A stretch of 64,000 nucleotides of DNA from Plecoglossus altivelis. Its lineage: Eukaryota > Chordata > Actinopteri > Osmeriformes > Plecoglossidae. Shown here piece after piece: positions 34,092-46,324 of the stretch. The stretch covers positions 6,878,818 through 6,942,817 of the forward strand of contig BROE01000001.1 in NCBI GenBank assembly GCA_036571765.1. The letters are read 5' to 3'. The first letter of the stretch is position 1; every line of letters begins with the position of its first letter. The notes under the pieces are model-generated. The model was not told where the DNA came from. It saw only the letters and a program-made list of their open reading frames with translations, and did not search any database. The position numbers and the translations under genes were made by a program.

Positions 34092-34643
34092 GGGAGAGCC
34101 ATGACCCATTTTACTATGAGTTGGAAAATAAGGACACATCAGCTTGTCTGGCTACAGATTTCAGCCCAGTCAACTCTGTCAACTCAAGCATATTCAGTGG
34201 CGCCGAAGCCACCAGAATGATGGGGGATACATACTACAGCCAAGTTGCTCTCAACCAAAAATGCCCCTCTAATACGAGTAAGTGTCTACACTAATTTATT
34301 GCTGTCACTGCAGCTATTCTAGACAATGAGATTGAAACTGAAAACATTCCGAAATCAACATTCCTAATAAAGGTTTTCCATTTTGTATTGACAGATGTCC
34401 AACCATCTTGTACAGCAGATGGTATTGAACCAGGCAAGTATTTTTATATTTGCGAATGTTATATGATGAAATGTTCTTGGAGCATACTGAATGCATTGTA
34501 TTTTAGACTTTAATGACTGTGACTCATGGGTTCCAGATGAAAAGATCAGATTCCTATCACTGACCATTCTTGGCCTGAGAATCCTGTTTGTGAAGACCAT
34601 CATTTTTAATGTGCTGATGACTCTTCGGGTGTGGATGAAGTAG
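34092..34643 (+). CDS. TRAC: TCR alpha constant region
   Basis: Coding exons 34092-34277 (Ig domain), 34395-34433 (hinge) and 34507-34643 (transmembrane), with J contributing the first base; about 120 residues plus TAG. The Ig domain is short, with its two cysteines in SACLATDFSPVNSV and LNQKCPSNT. The hinge and membrane-proximal part has Cys in QPSCTADG and NDCDSW. The membrane segment LTILGLRILFVKTIIFNVL has the Arg and Lys that pair with CD3 and closely matches the human [20 protein letters not shown] stretch. Intron 2 begins CAG|GCAAGT, a GC-AG donor. A GTAAGT just after the stop shows the 3' UTR is spliced, as in mammalian TRAC. Position after all J-alpha segments agrees. Confidence 0.96.
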
Positions 34644-34973
34644 AGTAAGTACACAGTATCTTAAGTAACACGTTTCACAAGGGTTATACTTTGCTAAAAG
34701 TAATGAATTAGGGCCAGGCTCAACACAAATTTAAATGACTTGAAACCACCAAACCACAGTGTTGCACACTGCTGTCAGTATGTTACTGCCATCTCCCATT
34801 GACAACCATTACATTCCTTCAGTCGATAACATTAAACACTCAGTGTGATCACATTGTAAAAACAAAACAGGTTCAAATTGTTGTCCACATTCTTATTTGA
34901 GAGTATTGTCATGAGGTGATATTGTCTTGTTTACTAATACATTGTGGTTAACATTATTTAATCTATTTTTCAG

Positions 34974-35530
34974 ATAAAGCAGCCTATCAAAGAAGACCAC
35001 ATCATTCGCCTCATATCTATTTGGAAGTAGAGATGTTTTTTGCCTCATATCATAACTGGATTTGTTTTCTGTAATATTATGTAGTATTCTAAAAAGCAAG
35101 TTCATGAGTGCTGTTTAGTGATTGTTTGCGGTCTAGTTTTTTTCTTGAGAAACATGTATTATTTGTCATTTGCTCAGTCAGTGGACAACTGTGTTGTACA
35201 GTAGGAAAAAACAAAGTATGTTGGTAAAGATGTTTTTCCCCTCTTCAATGATTAAACCTATTATTTGCATCTTTGTCAGGACATGGGTTGATTCGGAAGG
35301 CATAATGCTTGATGTGTTTATTTTGTATGTACAGTGAACTGTCACGTGCTTAACTATTAATCCGACCATCCCTCATACTCTATCCACACTGAAGCACATT
35401 CATTTGTATATAGTAAAAATGATATCAAAATATCTTACTTTGTATTTCAGCCATTAGTGTGTTTTCAAAGCTGTCTGTATTTCTGTTTTAAACATTTCAG
35501 CAATTGAATAAAATAATAATTTGAAGCTTA
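34974..35530 (+). other. TRAC: TRAC 3' UTR exon (inferred)
   Basis: Acceptor TTTTTCAG at 34966-34973 follows the GTAAGT placed right after the TRAC stop. AATAAA occurs at 35507-35512. No ORF of note lies between. Confidence 0.6.
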
Positions 35531-35665
35531 GTTTTTTCTTTCGTGTCAGTTATTGGGACTCAGGTAACTTACCTGAACTCAAGGCCTACAATATACAACA
35601 AAATTTAAGCTGCCGTTTAACTTCACTGAGTACCACAAGGAGCTCACCAATGGACCATACTTACA

Positions 35666-35770
35666 CTCACCTAAAGGATTATTAGGAACACCATACTACT
35701 GTGTTTGACCCCCTTTCGCCTTCAGATCTGCCTTTGTTCTTCGTGGCATTGATTTGAACAGTACGGTCAT
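35666..35770. mobile_element. Tc1/mariner terminal fragment
   Basis: CTCACCTAAAGGATTATTAG continuing to about 35770 (CGCCTTCAGATCTGCCTTTG, CGTGGCATTGATTTGAACAG) matches my memory of the terminal inverted repeat and adjacent 3' transposase part of a widespread fish Tc1/mariner family. Only one end is present, with no transposase ORF. Confidence 0.6.
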
Positions 35771-38089
35771 TATTTTGGTTCTCATTATTGCATCCAAATC
35801 CGCTTGCTCCCTCAGTGGGCTTGATCAGGGCTTCTCTATAATAACACTATTCACTATGTATGTAAAACATCAAAGTCTTTCTGAGGTACAATTATGGTTT
35901 TAAGCATAACAGAAAAGCAACAGATACATTCACAGATTTCATGTGTCAGGCTCAATCTCTCTGAAAACCCTTCACCAGTCACAAGCCTTAAATATTCATG
36001 GACATAGGAGCCAGGCTCAAATCAGCTCATAGACGTCTGTGTTGACTGTAATTGAGTTTGCTTACTTTGTGTCAGGGCAACAAATGGCAAAACAGTTAAT
36101 TGCCCAACACCTGTTGTATTTCTTCTGTTATTCTCCTGTTGTCTAAGAATTCCTTTTGAACATCATCCTGTGAGTTTTGTGCCACAGAGACTTTGGAATT
36201 ACGCTGATATATTTAGTATGCCAAGGATGACATGAAATGTCTTTTGCACATAAAATAAAAGTGCTGTGCATTACAAACTAGACAAATGACAAGGATATAA
36301 TTTAAAATCCTAAAAAACACGACTTCTCACAGATTATGAATAACAAGGATATGATTTAAACATACATTTATCCCACCTGCCCCAAATCTGACATTATTTA
36401 CTGAAGTATTCCATCATCATTTTACATACATTACTTACATTACATTTTGGTAATTATTATCATTTTGACTTTGTCTACATAACTTTGCATTACAAAAATA
36501 TTGGACAACTTTGTTGATTTTCCACTTGAAATATGTCACACATTCCAGGGTTTACCATCAGGGCTGGGTGAATGGAAAATCAACCATGTGACCTGCAGCT
36601 GTCTGCACTGAGTCTGTGAATACCCCAAATGTATCCTCAACCCACATCCATACCACCTGTTTTCCATTTCAGTAAAATCACTTGCATTTCCTTGTCTTTA
36701 TCTGTGTCACCCCATATAACATCTATTGATAGATTCACAATAACTATGCAGTGTAAATGTGATCATATGAATACTTATACAAGTCTCATGGCTATCTCAT
36801 TCACATAATGTACGATAACTATTATCATTGTGGTTTGCTTTCAAGTCCGAAAATGTTTCAAGTTTAATAGAATAACTTATTCTTACTTGATATAAGGTGC
36901 ATGCATTGTTACCACTCCTTGCAACACACTGTAACTACCTTAAGTAACAAAGTATTTGTTAGGCAATTTCAGTTCAACAATTCAGGTATTCACCCACTGT
37001 GATGGTTTCAAGTATTTCAATGTAAATGCTTAGAGTTGTCTGATAATGATTTTCAGAGTGCTTGTAAAACTGGCAAAGACTACGTTTTTAGACCTAAAAT
37101 GGCAGATCAAGACATTATAGTTTCCTGTTAGATGGCCCTTTGCTATACAGCACTCTTTTCATGTTCACACATTCGCCAGTTTCAGTTCATGTCAGAGAGA
37201 AGATTATGTAGATAACATGCTGAGAGAGTGTAAAGAGACTCACAGAACAGTTGCATCCCCTGTGACATTCTAATAGAATAAAAACAATTATTTACTGCAT
37301 AAGAATAATAATAAAACCATAATGAAATGGTGCATCATTTCTGCAATAACACATGAAGCACATTTGAACACCTTGGAATACCTGCCTGGCTTTTTTCTTA
37401 ATTCATGTACATCAGTGGAACTACTCCTTTTTACTGCCACAGTAAATTCTGTGCTTGTCTGCCACTGTAAATTCTGTGCTTGCATATCTTGCATGGCAAA
37501 TAAAACTGATTCTGATTCTGATGTATACTATTGTGTACTTCAGTACACTTTTGCACACTTTTCAGTACACTTTTAAAATATACTTCAAGACATTACAGTA
37601 CACTGTTGACTTTGTCTATTACCATCGTGCTGTGCATCTTACTGTTTGTTAAGTTAAGTCTCAACAATGAAATAGGCCAGCTAAACTAACTCTGTGGTAA
37701 TCATTGGGAATTCAGTGAAAGGTCCACCATGGTCTGGTTGAGAAGGAAGACAACTGTTGGCCTTAACTACATTTACATCTACTTCAACATTGTATTTAGT
37801 CTGTTTCTTTACATTCTTTGTATTCACTAAAAGCCCCCACACTTCATAACTATGGTACATACCCAAATGTGTAAGGTGATAACATGTTTGCTGATCAAAA
37901 TAAGCACCTATGTACGTCTTAAAAATGTTTTAAGCATTCAAGTTTAATGGAAAGAGACGGGAACAATGTCAGAGGAAGATCTATTCTTTCAACAAACAGA
38001 ACGGTTATTTTATTTCTACATAGATTAGAAGAATTGGGTAAGTGGAATGGAACAACATGAGGTGAGGGTTGGGGGTGTCATGCTTTATT
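35771..38089. other. Non-coding interval 3' of TRAC
   Basis: AT-rich, no exon or RSS recognised. A dispersed repeat-like tail occurs at 37435-37525, where CACTGTAAATTCTGTGCTTG-like units repeat and end in GATTCTGATTCTGATG. Confidence 0.5.
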
Positions 38090-38185
38090 ATTTCCACAGG
38101 ATGTGGTCTCAGCGGTGATACACGAGGGATGGGCTGATGCTGTACGCCGACGTCACACGCGTCTGCGGTTGTTTCCACGTCAAGC
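38090..38185 (-). promoter_or_regulatory. Candidate TCR-alpha enhancer core
   Basis: On the minus strand a CRE-like GTGACGTC (38149-38156) is followed about 40 bp later by ACCACATCCTGTGGAAA (38091-38107), a RUNX-ETS composite site. A further RUNX-like AACCGCA lies at 38164-38170. From memory, the mammalian C-alpha 3' enhancer has a CRE (TGACGTCA), a TCF/LEF site and then CCACATCCTCTGGAAA in that order with similar spacing. I see no clear LEF site. The motifs lie about 2.6 kb past the inferred TRAC 3' end in a CpG-containing patch amid AT-rich DNA. Function is inferred from motif content and position only. Confidence 0.5.
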
Positions 38186-40611
38186 CGTTCCTGAGACAGG
38201 ATGTCTGTGTATATGCATGTCTGAACAAGCGAGCGTGTGTGACTTTGCATGTGTGAGCATCTGTGTGTGGGTGCTTTGCAAGGAAACAAGGACAAGCATG
38301 CTCTGCACTTTGTCTAGTGGAGGAGTAGCATCAGCTGTGGTTATGTGCAAACATGGTCAATAAGGAGTGTGCGTGTGAAAAAGGCAGTCTCACCTTAAGT
38401 CATAGGCTGTCGATTGCTACTATAGTAATTATTTTTTCATAATCAAACATGCATGATTGTATAGATGCGGTGAAAAGAGGCATAATTATGACTTCCACAA
38501 TACTGTGTCTGTATGAAAAATAACAATTATTTCTGACAATGATGTTATGATCGCGTCATGTTTGACTATATGTTATCTAAGGCTAACCCAAAGAAATGTA
38601 CATAGGAATTGACCATTTACTACATTTTAGTAGTTGATAAGTTATTCATAGTTTGAGAGACTGACGAAACTTTAAAAATAAAGAATGAACTCAAATAGTA
38701 CTTTGTATTCAGTCAAAATCATTGTAGCAAAGTCACTTATTTTAATTTAGTTGAACATGATATTTATCAAATCTATGATTGTGACATTCTGTACATTTGT
38801 TCAATTCAAGTATAACATAATTTACACCTAAATAAATGCTCTTATATATACTCATATTCATTAGGACTAAGGAATAGGTGTTGCCACTTACATTACCTGA
38901 GCAAAGTCTTGATGTTTGTAAGGTAGTGCCATTGTAACCAAAATGTCGATTGTCAACAGCACCACTACTAGACTCTATATAGAACATTATCAAGACAGGC
39001 TGTCTAGTACCCATCAAGTTGTGCCTATTAAGAAAACCAACAGAAACAATCAAACATAGAGTAGTTCTGCTCACTTTCCACCGACAGAGCAGTACCATGT
39101 ACCAATTCAGAAAGTGACTGATTGAACATATAATAGGGTCCTTTGGTCAGCAGTAACCTACATCTATGAGTGCACTATTACAATTGTCTTCTTCTTTACA
39201 AATTTGTCACATGTATTAAGTTGCAGCAAATAACATGAAATGAATGAACACAGAAAATAGCCCGAATCTATGGTACACCACTGTCCTCTACTGGAGACTT
39301 TGTGTGCAGTCACCATAAAAGAAAATATTTTTTTTTTTTTACCAATCAACACTCTTACCTTAGAACACTAGATGGAACTATATGATTACTTACTGGTATA
39401 GATGAACCAAGTCAGTGCACTTGCTTCATCTAAACAGCTGTTCATCACAACTGGTACTCGAGTACAATGAGCAGCAAGATGTTTAGTGAGGTCGTTTTAA
39501 ATTATTTGTAAACACATAATGGTAAAGGATGACATACAATAGTAAACAAGGATCATTGGTGCCAACTGTGGAGAAGATTGTGACTTGTAAAAAGGTTGAA
39601 ACCTTTAGCTTCACCTGGGGTAACAAGGGGGTGACAGGAGGTAGTTGTAGGGTGGCATGGATTGGTGTAGAGATGGTGTGACCTGATGGCACCATAAATT
39701 ATTTTAATGTTGTAAATTAAATAATGCCAATCTTAATATTCCTGTCATATTATTGTCATGCCCTTCACCTTGTTTCCAGCTCTCTCCATTTGTTTTCATG
39801 TGGGTGCTTGTGGTGGGTGTGGCTTCACTCTCTGACCCTGATGACATCACTCCTCATTCCTCCGGTCTTTACATCTGTCTCCCATCAACTCCTCAGCCCT
39901 GCAGTCTATCATCTCTGGTTTTCCTATCATTCATCATCAGATTGTTTGTTCTACACTTTCAGCCACACTAGTTCAATCTCAAACCAAGCGTGTTTTACAA
40001 GTGTTTTTTAGTTTATTAACTATTGTATTTCCTGTGTGGGTAGGTGAACAGGGTGATCCTGGAGACAGGCAAGACAAAAGTTAGCGAAGCAAAAAACACT
40101 TGTAATGGGAGACAACACTTGAACCTGCATGATCTTGTTTGCATCTGCCTGGAAATTGCCCTGCCCAATTTATTGTTTCTGCTATCCTCATTACATACCC
40201 TAACACTTACTGTATGTACTTCTGTGTCCTGAGTCTCTGTTAAGCGCTTGGGCCTTCTATAGTAAACCCATGTTAAAGTTAATAAATGAAATGTACGTTA
40301 ATGTTAAACATGTAACATTTTAGTATGGGGAGATTGGGGTGGGAAATCTTTTTTGATGCCTTACTTTTGATCTGCCAGTAGACCAAGTCCAACTTTGAAA
40401 GAACTTGTGAGGTGCGCTTATGACCACTGCAGCTGGAGCAGTTTATTTAACTTCATAACCAGCAAACCTAATAAAACTCGAATCAAATGCCTTCTTATCT
40501 TTCTTCGTCTGATATCTTCTTATCAAAAGCTTTATTCACTTATTCATTAAATATGTAGGTGGAGAGTAATATAAAATACAGACTGAGAATAGTGACATTA
40601 TTCAGTTCCTG
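38186..40611. other. Non-coding interval before the V cluster
   Basis: No coding exon, RSS or clear repeat was recognised; a poly-T run occurs near 39329-39340. Confidence 0.45.
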
Positions 40612-40650
40612 TAGTTTTTGCACAGTGTGCCTGTGTTTCCTGTCACTGTG

Positions 40651-41099
40651 GGCCTCACTGCACAGTAGTACAGAGCAGCATCTGTCACTTCAGCAGAGGA
40701 GATGATCAGGTTTAGGAGGTTTTTCCCTTCATTCAGGTTAGCAGATATTCGATTGTTGAGGTTGCTAGTTTTATTTGAGGACTGAAATCCTAAGACCATG
40801 ACAAGGAATCCTGGTTGTTTTCCGGTTTCTTGTCGATACCAGTGAAATTCTTCACCAGCTGCAGCCGTTTTGGAGTAGCTGTAGGACAGAGTAACAGTGT
40901 CGCGCTCTACACTGTTCACTTGGTTCTTTACTGGAGTGAGGTCTTGACAAATGACAGCTAAAAAGACAGAACATACAGAACATGTATTTAAAAAACTTAG
41001 CGTTCATCTTTGTATTTGTATCTATAAATTTCACTGTTATTCAGTACATTACTTACCAAAATATATGTTGAGTAATGTTGCAAAGTACAGTAATATCAT
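40651..41099 (-). CDS. TCR V-alpha/delta segment V1 (C23Y family)
   Basis: Leader exon 41057-41099 (MILLYFATLLNIYF), intron, V exon 40651-40957. Features: CQDLTPVKNQVNSVE, LSYSYSK where the first conserved Cys is Tyr, FHWYRQETGK, LNLIISSAEVTDAALYYCAV and germline end CAVR plus CC. 23-RSS: heptamer CACAGTG (40644-40650), 23-bp spacer, nonamer CAAAAACTA. The frame is open throughout and splice sites are good, so it should be expressible, but it cannot form the usual intradomain disulfide. Near-duplicate of V2. Confidence 0.9.
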
Positions 41100-41473
41100 G
41101 TTAGTATAAATTGACACTATAGACGTAAAGTTATGATGAAGTATTGTAATTTGTACTTTTTGTACTCGTAGAAAAAAGAGAAGAATACATAAATCAACTA
41201 GCTTCCACAGTAGTTAATGTGCGCTGTAATATGAAGCACTTCTTTAACTCATATACTGTATATATACTGAATACCCACATACATGTACATATACTTATTT
41301 GCTATAGCCTGTATAGACCCTCCCCTGAATAGAAGATGCCCCTCCTCTTCTTAGTTTGTTGTAGATTGTGGCGGTGGGTGATACAACTACAGTAGAAGGA
41401 TTGTTTGATCACAGTTCCTGTGATCATTCTAGTCAGGTTTTTGTACAGTGTGTCTGTGTTTCCTGTCATTGTG

Positions 41474-41922
41474 GGCCTCACAGCACAGTAGTACAGAGCA
41501 GAGTCTGTCACTTCAGCAGAGGAGATTATCAGGTTTAGGCGGGTTTTCCCTTCGTTTAGATTAGCAGATAATCGATAGTTGAAGTTGCTAGTTTTATTTG
41601 AGGAGTCATATCCTAAAACTGTGACAAGGAATCTTGGTTGTTTTCCAGTTTCTTGTCGATACCAGTGAAATTCGTCACCAGCTGTAGCAGTTTTGGAGTA
41701 GCTGTAGGACAGAGTAACAGTGTCACTCTCTACACTGTTCACTTCGTTCTTGACTGGAGTGAGGTCTTGACAAATGACACCTGAAAAGACAGAACATACA
41801 GCACATGGATCAAAAAAACTGATCATTCATCTTTGTATTTGTATCTATAAATTTCACTGTTATTTATTACATTACTTACCAACATTTATGTTGAGTAAGG
41901 CTGCAAAGTACAGTAATATCAT
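41474..41922 (-). CDS. TCR V-alpha/delta segment V2 (C23Y family)
   Basis: Leader 41880-41922 (MILLYFAALLNINVG), V exon 41474-41780. LSYSYSK again has Tyr at the first-Cys position; FHWYRQETGKQPRFLVTV, LNLIISSAEVTDSALYYC and CAVR follow. The heptamer is CACAATG (41467-41473 on plus CATTGTG), one base off consensus. The leader, intron and flanks are almost identical to V1, with a duplication unit of about 830 bp. Confidence 0.9.
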
Positions 41923-42297
41923 GTTAGTATAAATTGACACTATAACGTAAAGTTATGATGAAGTATTGTAATTTGTACTTTTTGTACTCGTAGAAAAAAG
42001 AGAAGAATACATAAATCAATTAGCTTCCACAGTAGTTAATGTGCGCTGTAATATGAAGCACTTCTTTAACTCATATACTGTATATATACTGAATACCCAC
42101 ATACATGTACATATACTTATTTGCTATAGCCTGTATAGAACCTCCCCTGAATAGAAGACGCCCCTCCTCTTCTTAGTTTGTTGTAGATTATGGCAGTGGG
42201 TGGTACAACTACAGTAGAAAGATTGTTTCACGCTTCAGGTCCTGTGATCATTCTAGTCAGGTTTTTGTGCAGTGTGTCTGGGTTTCCTGTCACTGTG

Positions 42298-42741
42298 GGC
42301 CTCACAGCACAGTAGTACAGAGCAGAGTCGGTCACTTCAGCAGAGGAGATGATCAGGTTTAGGCGGTTTTTCCCTTCATTCAGGTTAGCAGATATTCGAT
42401 TGTTGAGGTTGCTTGTTTTATTTGCAGAATTGAATCCATAAATGAATAGGATGTTTTGCAGAGGTTTTCCAGTTTCTTGTCGATACCAGTGAAATTCGTC
42501 ACTAGCTGTCGCAGTTTTGGAGTAGCTGTAGGACAGAGTAACAGTGTCACCCTCTACACTGTTCACTTCGTTCTTGACTGGAGTGAGGTCTTGACAAAGG
42601 ACACCTGTGAAGATAAATTTCCTTCATCAGAGCTTTCAATAATTGGCCATCAATCATTTTATTCAAATCTTGATATCAGAACAATGCAAGGCTTTATGTA
42701 CCTGTAAGTATCGCAAAGAATATCTCAGAGTACAACAACAT
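42298..42741 (-). CDS. TCR V-alpha/delta segment V3 (C23Y family)
   Basis: Leader 42702-42741 (MLLYSEIFFAILT), V exon 42298-42604. LSYSYSK lacks the first Cys; FHWYRQETGKPLQNILFIYG, NLNNRISANLNEGKNRLNL and LYYCAVR follow. Heptamer CACAGTG (42291-42297) with a 23-bp spacer. Closest relative is V11 (same leader type). Confidence 0.9.
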
Positions 42742-43026
42742 CGTCCTGAAATAAAGTTACTGTAGTGTGTACTATTCTCTGAAAGTACAGAAGTACGGGT
42801 AAACTGTACAACAGTATGTAATACCCTGACTTGAATTGTGCTTTTTAATGCATCCCCACATAACTTCATTAGTACCTCCCCTGAAGATAAGCCCCGCCTG
42901 ATTATTGCCATTGTAGATCATGGTAGAGCTGGTACAACTACAGTAGAAGGATTGTCTCATGGTTCAGTTCCTGTGATAGGTCTAGTAGGGTTTTTGTACA
43001 GTGTGTCTGGGCTTCCTGTCACTGTG

Positions 43027-43475
43027 GGCTGCAGGGCACAGTAGTACAGAGCAGAGTCTGTCACTTCAGCAGCAGAGATGATCAGATACAGATGGTTTTT
43101 CTCATAATTGAGTTTAGTAGATACTCTGCTGTTAACTGTGCTAGTTTTGATCGAAGACTCAAATCCAGAGATTAACAAAAGGAATTCAGGACTTTTTCCA
43201 GAATCTTGTCGATACCAGTAGAAATAATCTGTAGCTGTAGCTTTTTTGGAGTAGTTGTAGGACAGAGTAACAGTGTCACTCTCTACACTGTTCACTTCAT
43301 TCTTGACTGGAGTGAGGTCTTGACAAATGACACCTAAAAGACAGAACATGCAGCACATGGATTTAAGAAAAGAAGATAACTCATCTTTGTATTTGCATCT
43401 ATAATTTCACTGTTATTTAGTATATGACTTACCAACATGTATGTTGAGTAATGTTGCAAAGTACAGTAATATCAT
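43027..43475 (-). CDS. TCR V-alpha/delta segment V4 (C23Y family)
   Basis: Leader 43433-43475 (MILLYFATLLNIHVG), V exon 43027-43333. LSYNYSKKATATDYFYWYRQ has Tyr for the first Cys; TDSALYYCALQ is the germline 3' end. Heptamer CACAGTG (43020-43026). V body and 5' flank nearly identical to V10. Confidence 0.9.
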
Positions 43476-43832
43476 GTTAGTATAAATGGACACTGTTGGA
43501 GTATAGTTACAGTGAAGTAAGGTACTTTGTACTCGTAGAAAAAAGAGAAAAAAAATGAATAAACTAGATTCAGTATTTAAATACTCGCTGCAATACGATG
43601 CCCTTCCTTAACTCATATACATACTGAATACCCACATACATGTACATATGCTTATTTGCTATAGCCTGTATAGACCCTCCCCTGAACAGAAGACGCCCCT
43701 CTTCTTCTTAGTTTGTTGTAGATTATGGAAGTGGGTGGTACAACTACAGTAGAAAGATTGTTTCACGCTTCAGGTCCTGTGATCATTCTAGTCAGGTTTT
43801 TGCGCAGTGTGTCTGGGTTTCCTGTCACTGTG

Positions 43833-44297
43833 GGCCTCACAGCACAGTAGTACAGAGCAGAGTCTGTCACTTCAGCAGAAGAGATGGTCATATTCACCCG
43901 GTTTTTCCCCTCATTCAGGTTAGCAGATAATCGATTGTTGAGAGGATCGGCTTTTAATATATCACCGATCACTGGTATATTCAGGAGAAATTGTGGTGTT
44001 TTCCCAATGTCTTGGCGATACCAATAGAAATACTCTCCAGCTACTGCAGTTTTGGAGTAGCTACAGCTCATACTAACAGTGTCACCCTCTACACTGTTAA
44101 CGTCCTTCTCCACTGGAGTGAGGTGTTGACAACACACATCTGTAATCACAAAATACCTTTTGACTATAAAATATGTGATTTTAAACTATTTTAAATCAAT
44201 ATTTCAGTTTCCATAGCCAAAGGTCGGTCAGTACGTATGTAAACCACTTACCTGTAAGTATGCTGGTGAACAACACAGAGTACAACAACAACGTCAT
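43833..44297 (-). CDS. TCR V-alpha/delta segment V5
   Basis: Leader 44252-44297 (MTLLLYSVLFTSILT), V exon 43833-44139. Same family as V1-V4 (HLTPVEKDVNSVEGDT) but it keeps the first Cys in SMSCSYSK, along with FYWYRQDIGK and LYYCAVR. It is therefore the in-locus representative of the ancestral, disulfide-competent state. 23-RSS heptamer CACAGTG (43826-43832). Confidence 0.92.
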
Positions 44298-44558
44298 AGT
44301 AGATGAAAAAGACTGAACCGTATCAAACACTACTGACTCTGAACATACCCTATTACGGTGTGTGTACTGTACATGACCATGTACACTTTAAACTGTAGGG
44401 TTTAGTCAGCTCCAACTGTAAGAATGATCTGAACCGGAAGAAAGCAAAAGTAATTGCTGTAGGTCTCCCTCTCCTCAAGTTGCCTTTGGAAATGAAAGTG
44501 GGTGTGGTTTACAACTGTAGGTTTTTGTGCTGTGTGGTACTGGTTTACTATCACTGTG

Positions 44559-45055
44559 GGCCTCAGAGCGCAGTAGAACAGAGCAGAGTCCATCATTTCA
44601 GCAGAGGAGATCTGTAGATGTACCAGTTTATCCTTTTTTTGAATGTAAGATGTATGACGAGGAAATGGGGTTGGGGCATTAAATACGTTCCCATCTTCTG
44701 TGATGTAGAGGATGAATTCTGGATTTGATTTTGGATACTGGCGATACCACTGTACATTGTAAATGTTCCCATCATATTTGCAGGTCAGAGTGACAGTACT
44801 CCCCTCTACAATTCGTTGTTCTGTCACTTCGGGGTTTATTGTATCCCCATGAACAGATTCTGCAATATGTAAAGCGGGTTAAAAATACATGCTTGCATAA
44901 TTACTCAATTGTCTTGTGCAATTACACTTACTATGTATTATTCCAAGTACAATATTACACTCATAAGTTATCTTTCAGACCCACTCCATATCAAATAATC
45001 AAATTGACAACTCACCTATAACAGCTAAAAAGAATAATGTTAAGAGGAGCCTCAT
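44559..45055 (-). CDS. TCR V-alpha/delta segment V6 (second family)
   Basis: Leader 45016-45055 (MRLLLTLFFLAVI), V exon 44559-44859. Canonical first Cys (VTLTCKYDG), NVQWYRQYPKSNPEFIL and LFYCALR. RSS: CACAGTG (44552-44558), 23-bp spacer, consensus nonamer ACAAAAACC. Its spacer differs from that of the other V segments. Confidence 0.92.
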
Positions 45056-45588
45056 CTTGACAAAGGGATCAGCTGAAGGATTTGAGAAATGCATTCCACC
45101 TTCAAAATGACAAACACAGCACCACTAACTAAAGCCCCTCCTTCTGACACTAAAGTTGATGTCAAAGTTTTGTGTTTATTTGTGATTGTGGGGCAAATCA
45201 AGGATTTCCCACTTGCCTATGTTGATCTCAAAGCGTTGATAAGCTATTATCTTTCTAGCTGTTCATATTATATATTTGTTTGAATGAGCTCCAACTGTAG
45301 ATATCGCTCCTTTGTGTGGTATGTTCATCTTCTGACGGTCAGGCCTCAGAGAACAACTCCCACAGTGTCTGATGTGGTCATTATTATTGGCAGGTTTTTC
45401 ACAACTTTCTCTCCAATCAGCTGTCAGTCTAATACATCATCACATTGCAATGACTCTTGTTGTCAGGCAATGTTGAACACAATTTAAAAAATAAAGTGGG
45501 TCACAATTGCCAACATAATAGTATTTGTATTTTCTTTACCATTCAATTTCAGTTTTTGTACAGTGTGTTTGGGTTTCTTGTCACTGTG

Positions 45589-46098
45589 GGCTGCAGAGCA
45601 CAGTAGTACAGAGCAGAGTCTGTTACTTTAGTGGAGAAGATTTTCAAGTCCAAACGGTTCTTCTGATCTTTAAGTTCAACAAACAGTCGAGGGCTGGTCA
45701 AGTCAGAGGATGAATTGAACCCTCCTTCACTGACCAGAAGCAGGTACTGTGGCATTGATCGGGGATACTGTTGATACCACAGTAAAGTATCAGAATTAAC
45801 AGAGCCACTGTAATTGCAAGAAAGAGTAGCTGTTTCTCCCTCAAAAACACGATGTTCAGAAGTGGTGGAGGTTATCCATTCCTGAAAACTATTTCCTGCA
45901 AAGTTTACAGTTTCGTATTATCATTAATTTGAATGAATATGATGAATACATTATTTTGTCAAATATGTATGCTTTATATGCATGTATTGCATGACAATGG
46001 TTAAAATAATAAACAATTATAAACTTACCAGAGAAAGAAATTATTAAAAGAGCACAAAAAAACATCAGCATCTTTAGAGAGACTGACAACAATGACAT
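45589..46098 (-). CDS. TCR V-alpha/delta segment V7
   Basis: Leader 46029-46098 (long, with an alternative inner start MLMFFCALLIISFS), V exon 45589-45895 open throughout. SFQEWITSTTSEHRVFEGE, ATLSCNYSG with first Cys, LLWYQQYPRSMPQYLLLVSE and SALYYCALQ. Heptamer CACAGTG (45582-45588). The unusual WYQQ replaces WYRQ. Confidence 0.9.
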
Positions 46099-46324
46099 GA
46101 TTCAACCTCAAACACGAGTATGAGAATCTAACTTCCCCATTGAACTGCAGTGCTGTGTACATACAGGAGGAAGCTGTTTCTGATGTTAGAACGCCTCCTC
46201 CTGGCACAAAAACAGAGCACTGATCAGAGAGAAGGTGGTTGCAGCTTTGTGGTTGACTGTTACTTCCAGATATTTAAAGACATGAAAATAACCAATATTT
46301 TATTACACGTTCATGGAATCGCAT

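Noticed and set aside
38005..38363. Overlapping open frames on both strands around 38.0-38.4 kb
   Set aside because: Low-complexity His/Cys/Ser composition, no splice or homology support; the region is better explained as regulatory.
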